Source: Gemmatimonadaceae bacterium
Lineage (GTDB): Bacteria; Gemmatimonadota; Gemmatimonadetes; Gemmatimonadales; Gemmatimonadaceae
DNA length: 33,311 nucleotides
Direction of reading: 5' to 3'
Assembly (NCBI GenBank): GCA_025453855.1
Contig: JALOPO010000002.1
Span: 1 to 33,311 of the forward strand
Below are positions 28,008-33,311 of the stretch, one piece after another; the stretch's first letter is position 1; each line of letters starts with the position of its first letter. The translations under genes were made by a program, and so were the position numbers. The notes below the pieces were generated by a model. It made no database searches. It was not told the DNA's origin and saw nothing but the letters and a program-made list of their open reading frames with translations.

Positions 28008-29524
28008 GCCGCGCCGCGCTCGTGGAGTGCGTCCCCAACTTCAGCGAGGGGCGCGATCCGGCCGTCATCGAGGCGATCGTGCGCGCGATCGGCGAGGCGG
28101 GCGGGCGCGTGCTCGACCACTCGCTCGACGCGTGGCACAACCGCGCGGTGGTGACCTTCGTCGCCGAGCGTGACGCGATGGTCGATGCCGCGTTCGCCGC
28201 CATCCGCACCGCGCGCGACCGCATCGACCTGCGCGCGCATCGCGGCGTGCACCCGCGCATCGGCGCCGCCGACGTGGTGCCCTTCATCCCGCTCGATGGC
28301 GCCACGATGGACGAGTGCGTCGCCATCGCGCGCGCGCTGGCGACGCGCGTCGGCGACGAGCTGGCGATCCCCGTCTACCTCTACGAGTGGGCCGCGCAGC
28401 GCGAGGAACGACGCGACCTCGCGCACGTGCGCGCCGGCGGGCTCGAGGCGCTCGCGGCGTCGATCGCGAGCGATCCCGCGCGCACACCCGACGCGGGACC
28501 GGCGGCGTTGCATCCCACCGCCGGCGCCGTCGCGATCGGCGCACGCCCCTTCCTCGGCGCCTTCAACGTCTACATCGGCGATGCGAGCAAGGTGCCGGCG
28601 GCGCGAGCGATCGCCCGCGCGATCCGCGCGCGGCATGGGGGCCTGCCGGGCGTGAAGGCGCTCGGCCTCGAGGTCGGGGGACGCGCGCAGGTGAGCATGA
28701 ACCTCACCGATCTCGCCGCCGTGCCGCTGCACGTCGCGTTCGACGCGGTGGCGCGCGAGGCGGCGCTGCACGGTGCGCGCGCCGAGGCGAGTGAACTCAT
28801 CGGCCTCGCGCCGCAGGCGGCGATCGAGGCGGCGTTCCGTGATCGCATCGCGCTGGTCGATGCGCGCGACACCGTCTCGCTCGACCTGCGCGTCGCCGAC
28901 CACGCGCCCACCGCCGACGTGCGACCGGCCACGGAGGCGATCGCCGACCTCGATGCCCACGAGGCGAGCGGGACGGCGGCCGCGCTGGCGGCGATGCTGG
29001 CCAGCGCCACGACGCGCCTCGCGGCGAACGTGCACGTGCGGCGCGGGGGCACGGTGGCCGCCGAGCCGCTGCGCCTGGTGGTCGCGAGCTGCGAGACGAT
29101 CGAGCGCCACCTGCATCGTGGCGCGCAGGACGATGCGCGCGCATGGCAGGGCGTCGTGCAGGCGCGTCGACGCCCGCAGCGCACGCCGGCCGAGGCGGCC
29201 GAGCGTGCGCGCGCCGTGGATGCGGCGCTCGTGGCGGCCGCCGCGGTGCCGCTGCGCATCGCGCAGCTGGCGACGGATCTCGTCGCGCTGGCGGCCGAGG
29301 CGGCGCGCGAGGGCGATCATGTCACGGCACCCGACGCGTGGGCCGGAGCGACGATCGCGCACGGGTGCGCCCACGCGGCACTCGGGCTCGCGCGCGGCAA
29401 CCTGGCGATGCTCGGCGATGCATCGCTGGGTGACGAGTCGCGCGGCGAGGCGGGTCGGATCGCACGGCTCGCCGACGAGCTGCGCGAGCGGGCGCGGGCG
29501 GCGGTCGGGCAGGTGGGCGGGTGA
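28004..29524 (+). CDS. ftcD: Glutamate formimidoyltransferase / formimidoyltetrahydrofolate cyclodeaminase (bifunctional)
   Basis: GTG start overlapping the previous stop (GTGA); VECVPNFSEGRDPAVIEAI, HRGVHPRIGAADVVPFIP, VQVSMNLTD-like RAQVSMNLTDL; C-terminal helical cyclodeaminase-like domain. Confidence 0.9.
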   Translation: MSRAALVECVPNFSEGRDPAVIEAIVRAIGEAGGRVLDHSLDAWHNRAVVTFVAERDAMVDAAFAAIRTARDRIDLRAHRGVHPRIGAADVVPFIPLDGATMDECVAIARALATRVGDELAIPVYLYEWAAQREERRDLAHVRAGGLEALAASIASDPARTPDAGPAALHPTAGAVAIGARPFLGAFNVYIGDASKVPAARAIARAIRARHGGLPGVKALGLEVGGRAQVSMNLTDLAAVPLHVAFDAVAREAALHGARAEASELIGLAPQAAIEAAFRDRIALVDARDTVSLDLRVADHAPTADVRPATEAIADLDAHEASGTAAALAAMLASATTRLAANVHVRRGGTVAAEPLRLVVASCETIERHLHRGAQDDARAWQGVVQARRRPQRTPAEAAERARAVDAALVAAAAVPLRIAQLATDLVALAAEAAREGDHVTAPDAWAGATIAHGCAHAALGLARGNLAMLGDASLGDESRGEAGRIARLADELRERARAAVGQVGG

Positions 29525-29573
29525 CGCGGCGAGCAGGCCGCTGCGGCGGTCGGACATGTGGGCGGGTGATGCG
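29498..29573 (+). repeat. Imperfect 31-bp direct repeat, 45-bp period, overlapping the ftcD stop
   Basis: gcggcggtcgggcaggtgggcgggtgacgcg (29498-29528) and gcggcggtcggacatgtgggcgggtgatgcg (29543-29573). Confidence 0.85.
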
Positions 29574-29716
29574 CGCGAGGTGACCCGCCGTCGGGTCCGC
29601 GCGGTCGGGATGCTGCGGCCGCTGCAGCGGGTCATGCAGCCGGCGGGGGTGAACGGGTCGCACCGGGCGCGCGCGGCGCGTGCGTCAGCGCGTTCGTGAC
29701 GCGCCGGGCCTATCTC

Positions 29717-29782
29717 CTAAAGCTCTAGTTGACACCGCCGCCCGGCGCCCCTAGCGTGGGGAGCGAGCACCTAACGCTTTAG
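29717..29782 (+). promoter_or_regulatory. Sigma70-like promoter bracketed by two BlaI/MecI-type operator palindromes
   Basis: CTAAAGCTCTAG (29717-29728), TTGACA (29729-29734), 17-nt spacer, TAGCGT (29752-29757), CTAACGCTTTAG (29771-29782) touching the RBS aggaga; ATG at 29793. Confidence 0.8.
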
Positions 29783-29792
29783 GAGACCGCCC

Positions 29793-32700
29793 ATGCCGAC
29801 ATTCACCGAGCGCGAGCTCGACGTGATGACCGTCCTCTGGCAGCTCGGCGACGCAACCGCCGGTGAGGTCCGTGACGCACTCGCCGCCGACGGCCTCGAC
29901 CTCGCGTACAACAGCGTGCTCACGATGCTGCGGATCCTCCAGGAGAAGGGGCACGTCGCGCACGAGGTCGAGGGGCGCGCGCATCGCTTCCGCCCGCTGG
30001 TGCGGCGCGAGGAGGCGGGGCGGAGCGCGGTGCGGCGGCTGGTCGACGGGCTGTTCGATCGGTCGCCGGAGCTGCTGCTCACGCACCTGGTCCGTGACGA
30101 GCGCGTCGATCGCGCCACACTGGAGCGGTTGCGGGCGCTCGTGGAGCACGAGCTGGCCGAGGACGACGCGGGGGCACGCGGCGTCGTGGCGAAGCGGATC
30201 GGGTGGCCGACGCGCTGGGTCTGGCTGGCGGCGATGGTGGCGATGCTCGTGGCGCCGGTGGTGCCGCGCCCCGTTCCGGGACGCCTCGCCTTCACGGCGA
30301 CCACGTTCGCTGCCGTCGACGAACGTGCGGTCGCGCGGACGCGCGAGCGCATCCGTGGTGATGCGCGTGCAGGCGCTGGCGATGAATCCTCGGGTGTTCC
30401 GGGTACCATCGGCAACACGCGCGCGCTGCAGCGCAGGTCGGGCATCGGGACACCGCTCCCACCGGATGCACGCGTGGAGATCACGATGGGGCGTGTCACC
30501 GGCAACGCCGTCGTGTTAGCAGCGAACGACCGCCTGGCATGGGCGGGGCGCGTCGCAGCGGTGGCGTGGTGCGCACTTACCGTGGTCGCGCTGGCGCTGG
30601 TGGGGCTCGCCATCGGGCGGCTCGCGCGCGCGCGGCGTGAGTGGACGCGTGCCGACGAGGCCACGCACGCCGTGATCGCCGAGGCAGCGGGCAGGTCGGT
30701 GCCGGTCTCGATGTCGCGCGCGACTGGACCGGCCGCGTTCGGGCTCGGCGAACTGCAGGTGGTCCTTCCGGCTTGGGTAGGCGAACTGCCCGACGGCGAA
30801 CGCACGCTCCTGCTCGCCCATGAGGCGGCGCACATCCGCGCACATGACCCACGTCTGCTCGCCGCCGCGCTGCTGCCTGTCGCCCTTGCACCATGGCACG
30901 TGCCGCTGCTCGTCGCCTACCGGCGGCTCTGCCGCGCGGTGGAGCACGATTGCGATGCCCGTGTGCTCGCGCGTCACGGCGATGCTCGTGCGTACGGGCG
31001 ACTTCTCGTGCACACGGCCGAGTGGCTGCTCGCCGGACGTGGGGCGTGGCGCGGTGGCCTTGCCGCGCGCTGGATCCTTGCTCCCGTCCCGGCCTTCGCG
31101 GCGTCGCCGACGGAGCTTGAAGGGCGACTGCGCGCCCTCGTGCGCCGTCCCGCGAGCTGGGGCACGCGACTCGGGACGCTGTGCGTGGGGGCGATCGGCG
31201 TGGTGGCGCTGCTCGCAGCCTGCGCGGCACCGTCGCCGACGACGGGATCGTCGCGCATCACGTACGGGGTGTCATCGCTGCCACGGACGTTGCGCGACTC
31301 CATGCGACTGTACGACCGGGTGAATGACCTGCGCATGCGGAGCCGTCTCGAGGCGGTGAGGGATTCGCTCATCGACGCTGCGGCCCTGCAGGCGATTCCG
31401 GCACTCGACACGCTCGCCGGTGTCGATTCACTCAGCATCTGGGTGCTGCTCGACGACGACCTCCGCGCGGTCGCGACACGCGTCGCGCCACGTCACCAGT
31501 TCCTGTGGGCGATGGAGCGCGTCGTCCCGGGCTTCGGCCGGGACACGTACACGGTGGCCACACGCGGTACGCCGGACGCGGCACTCGCCGCGAACGTCAA
31601 CTCGTGGTCCCGCGCCTTTCCGCTGCTCGACCCCGACCGCGTCAACCAGCACGGGGCACGCGAGCTGCGCCTCCCGCAGGGGACGCTCACGGTGCAGTGG
31701 GCGCGCCTGTACGCGGGCGACAGCACATCCACGATGCGGCTCCGCGCGGCTGGCGAGCCACCGCGCGTCCCCGCGTGGTACCGCACGGTGGTCGAAGCGG
31801 TGAGCCGCGACGGCGCGGTCGCCCGGCGCGACTTCGCGGCGGCACTGGACCGGGGCCTGCGCGCGAGCCTCGCATCGCGCTACCCCGAGGCGCTCGACAC
31901 GATTGCCACGCGTGGGGAGTCGTTCGTCTGGCTCGTGCTCGGCCCGACCGGCAATGCCGTCGCGCACGCCACGGGCCGCGCCGGCATGGGCGTGAAGCGC
32001 CCGCGGACCAGCGACGCCACGCCGCTTGCGCGCGCCGTGCCCACCACACCCGAGTCGCAGCTCACCATCGATGACGCCGCGTGGCGCACGAAGTTCCCCA
32101 CGCTCAACCTCACACCCGCGAGCTTCGGCTGGACGTCGTTCCTCGTCGGCACTCGCACCGTGAACGTGCTCTGGGTGCTCACCGATGTCTCCCTCGCCGG
32201 CGGCTCCCGTACCGCGCCGGCCGCCGGCGCGCCAGGCGCTACGCCGGCTCTCGTCGCCGACACGGTGCTCGCGATGGCGCAAGCACTCCCCACCGCACCA
32301 GCGCTCGCAGCGACGCCGGCACTCGCCACGACACCAGCGCGCGCCGCAACGCCGGCACTCCCCGCAGCGCACGCCCCCGCGGCAGCACAGGCAGTCGACG
32401 CACGCCGCGCCGACTCGCTCATCGCCGATGCCTACGTCGACGCCCATGCCGCGCAATCCGCGCGCGTCGAGCGGCTCCGTCGCTCGGTGCGACGCGCGCT
32501 GTCGGCCCGTGAGGCCGCGAACATGGACCGCCTCCTGCGCAGCACCATCGTCACCGCGCGCCCCGAGCTCCTGCGTGGCCGCCGCACCGACGCCGACTTC
32601 GTCTGGCTCGTCTTCGACTCCACCGGACAGGTCGTCGCCAGCGACACCGGGCGCGCCGGTCTCGGTGTCAAGGTCGACGGCTGGCGCGGCGAACTTCTCC

Positions 32701-32873
32701 CGTTGCCGCGCGCCACCGACGTCACCGCACGTGACTCGCTGGTGCTCGACCCGCGGGCGTTCCGCACCAAGTTCGCCGGACGCGTGCATCGCGGGAGCGG
32801 CTACACCTGGCAAGGGCTCACCCTCCCCAACGGACAGATCAACGTCCTCTGGACCGTCGCGGCACGCGACTGA
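29793..32873 (+). CDS. BlaI/MecI-type wHTH repressor fused to M56 (BlaR1-like) membrane metalloprotease with repeated extracytoplasmic C-terminal domains
   Basis: N-terminus MPTFTERELDVMTVLWQLGDATAGEVRDALAADGLDLAYNSVLTMLRILQEKGHVAHEVEGRAHRFRPLV (BlaI); continues in frame into GWPTRWVWLAAMVAMLVAP, LLLAHEAAHIRAHDPRLLAAALLPVALAPWH, CRAVEHDCDARVLAR (M56), TM, then repeats ending VNVLWVLTD / INVLWTVAARD. Confidence 0.92.
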   Translation: MPTFTERELDVMTVLWQLGDATAGEVRDALAADGLDLAYNSVLTMLRILQEKGHVAHEVEGRAHRFRPLVRREEAGRSAVRRLVDGLFDRSPELLLTHLVRDERVDRATLERLRALVEHELAEDDAGARGVVAKRIGWPTRWVWLAAMVAMLVAPVVPRPVPGRLAFTATTFAAVDERAVARTRERIRGDARAGAGDESSGVPGTIGNTRALQRRSGIGTPLPPDARVEITMGRVTGNAVVLAANDRLAWAGRVAAVAWCALTVVALALVGLAIGRLARARREWTRADEATHAVIAEAAGRSVPVSMSRATGPAAFGLGELQVVLPAWVGELPDGERTLLLAHEAAHIRAHDPRLLAAALLPVALAPWHVPLLVAYRRLCRAVEHDCDARVLARHGDARAYGRLLVHTAEWLLAGRGAWRGGLAARWILAPVPAFAASPTELEGRLRALVRRPASWGTRLGTLCVGAIGVVALLAACAAPSPTTGSSRITYGVSSLPRTLRDSMRLYDRVNDLRMRSRLEAVRDSLIDAAALQAIPALDTLAGVDSLSIWVLLDDDLRAVATRVAPRHQFLWAMERVVPGFGRDTYTVATRGTPDAALAANVNSWSRAFPLLDPDRVNQHGARELRLPQGTLTVQWARLYAGDSTSTMRLRAAGEPPRVPAWYRTVVEAVSRDGAVARRDFAAALDRGLRASLASRYPEALDTIATRGESFVWLVLGPTGNAVAHATGRAGMGVKRPRTSDATPLARAVPTTPESQLTIDDAAWRTKFPTLNLTPASFGWTSFLVGTRTVNVLWVLTDVSLAGGSRTAPAAGAPGATPALVADTVLAMAQALPTAPALAATPALATTPARAATPALPAAHAPAAAQAVDARRADSLIADAYVDAHAAQSARVERLRRSVRRALSAREAANMDRLLRSTIVTARPELLRGRRTDADFVWLVFDSTGQVVASDTGRAGLGVKVDGWRGELLPLPRATDVTARDSLVLDPRAFRTKFAGRVHRGSGYTWQGLTLPNGQINVLWTVAARD
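32278..32400 (+). repeat. Low-complexity Ala/Pro/Thr coding repeat (linker between extracytoplasmic repeats)
   Basis: APALAATPALATTPARAATPALPAAHAPAAAQ encoded by degenerate gc(a/g)acgccggcactc units. Confidence 0.75.
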
Positions 32874-32892
32874 CCCCATCCCCGGGCACAAC

Positions 32893-33311
32893 ATGCGCAC
32901 TCTCCTCGCCGCCGCGGCGCTCGTCGCCGCGGCCATCGCCCCCGGCGCGCTCGCCGCCCAGCAGCCTTCCGTACCTGCCACCCCCGCACGCCCCGACACG
33001 CTCGTCGGCCGCGTCGCCGCCGACAGCGGTGCCGCGCCCGACTCCATCGACGTAATCGTCACGCGCGGCCCCGATCGCGCCACTTTCCGCACGCGCACCG
33101 ACGCCCAGGGCCGCTGGCGCCTCGTCGTCGACCCGGGCACCGGCGACTACCTCGTCTACGTCACCGCACCGGGCTTCGTCGCACAGCGTCGCCGGATCAC
33201 GCGCGCCGCCACCGAGCAGCGCTTCACCATCGACATCGTGCTCACGCGCACCGCCGTGCAGCAGCTCGCACGCGTCGAGGTCAAGGCGAGCAAGCGCAAG
33301 GCGCCCGATCG
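32893..33311 (+). CDS. Secreted carboxypeptidase-regulatory-like domain protein, probably N-terminus of a TonB-dependent receptor (truncated by window edge)
   Basis: MRTLLAAAALVAAAIAPGALAAQQP signal peptide, then LVGRVAADSGAAPDSIDVIVTRGPDRATFRTRTDAQGRWRLVVDPGTGDYLVYVTAPGFVAQRRRITR...ARVEVKASKRKAPD. Confidence 0.75.
   Translation, partial: MRTLLAAAALVAAAIAPGALAAQQPSVPATPARPDTLVGRVAADSGAAPDSIDVIVTRGPDRATFRTRTDAQGRWRLVVDPGTGDYLVYVTAPGFVAQRRRITRAATEQRFTIDIVLTRTAVQQLARVEVKASKRKAPD

Noticed and set aside
1-33311. CRISPR array, rRNA, tRNA, integrase/transposase or prophage
   Set aside because: No regularly spaced repeats, RNA gene signatures or mobile-element proteins were recognised on either strand by eye; a tRNAscan/Infernal run would be needed to be certain.

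Overview
High-GC bacterial chromosome segment, probably Gemmatimonadota-like by gene content (inference, not tested). It is densely coded, with about 27 genes, mostly on the minus strand up to ~22.6 kb and mixed after that. From left to right: a zinc-ribbon Ser/Thr kinase (cut by the left edge), a GvpL/F-like protein and CorA; an HDAC-family deacetylase; a MoxR / DUF58 / BatA-like / DUF4175-like / DUF4159 / glutamine-amidotransferase-like run preceded by three small genes, one encoding a likely ubiquitin-like (beta-grasp) protein; a large Ser/Thr kinase with C-terminal repeats; an SDR; a CDGSH protein and glycyl-tRNA synthetase; two tandem YpdA-like flavoproteins; purA; DUF456; an ACT/DUF5612-type protein; an MFS transporter; a DapA-family lyase; trpS; an inositol monophosphatase; ftcD; and a BlaI-operator-like promoter driving one 1026-aa ORF that fuses a BlaI/MecI-type repressor to an M56 (BlaR1-like) membrane metalloprotease, followed by the start of a TonB-receptor-like gene. 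The strongest leads are (1) the single-chain BlaI-BlaR1 fusion with twin operators and a novel repeated extracytoplasmic domain, (2) the ubiquitin-like small protein with two unknown partners next to MoxR, (3) a probable frameshift/deletion in the BatA-like gene, and (4) several long intergenic inverted repeats.
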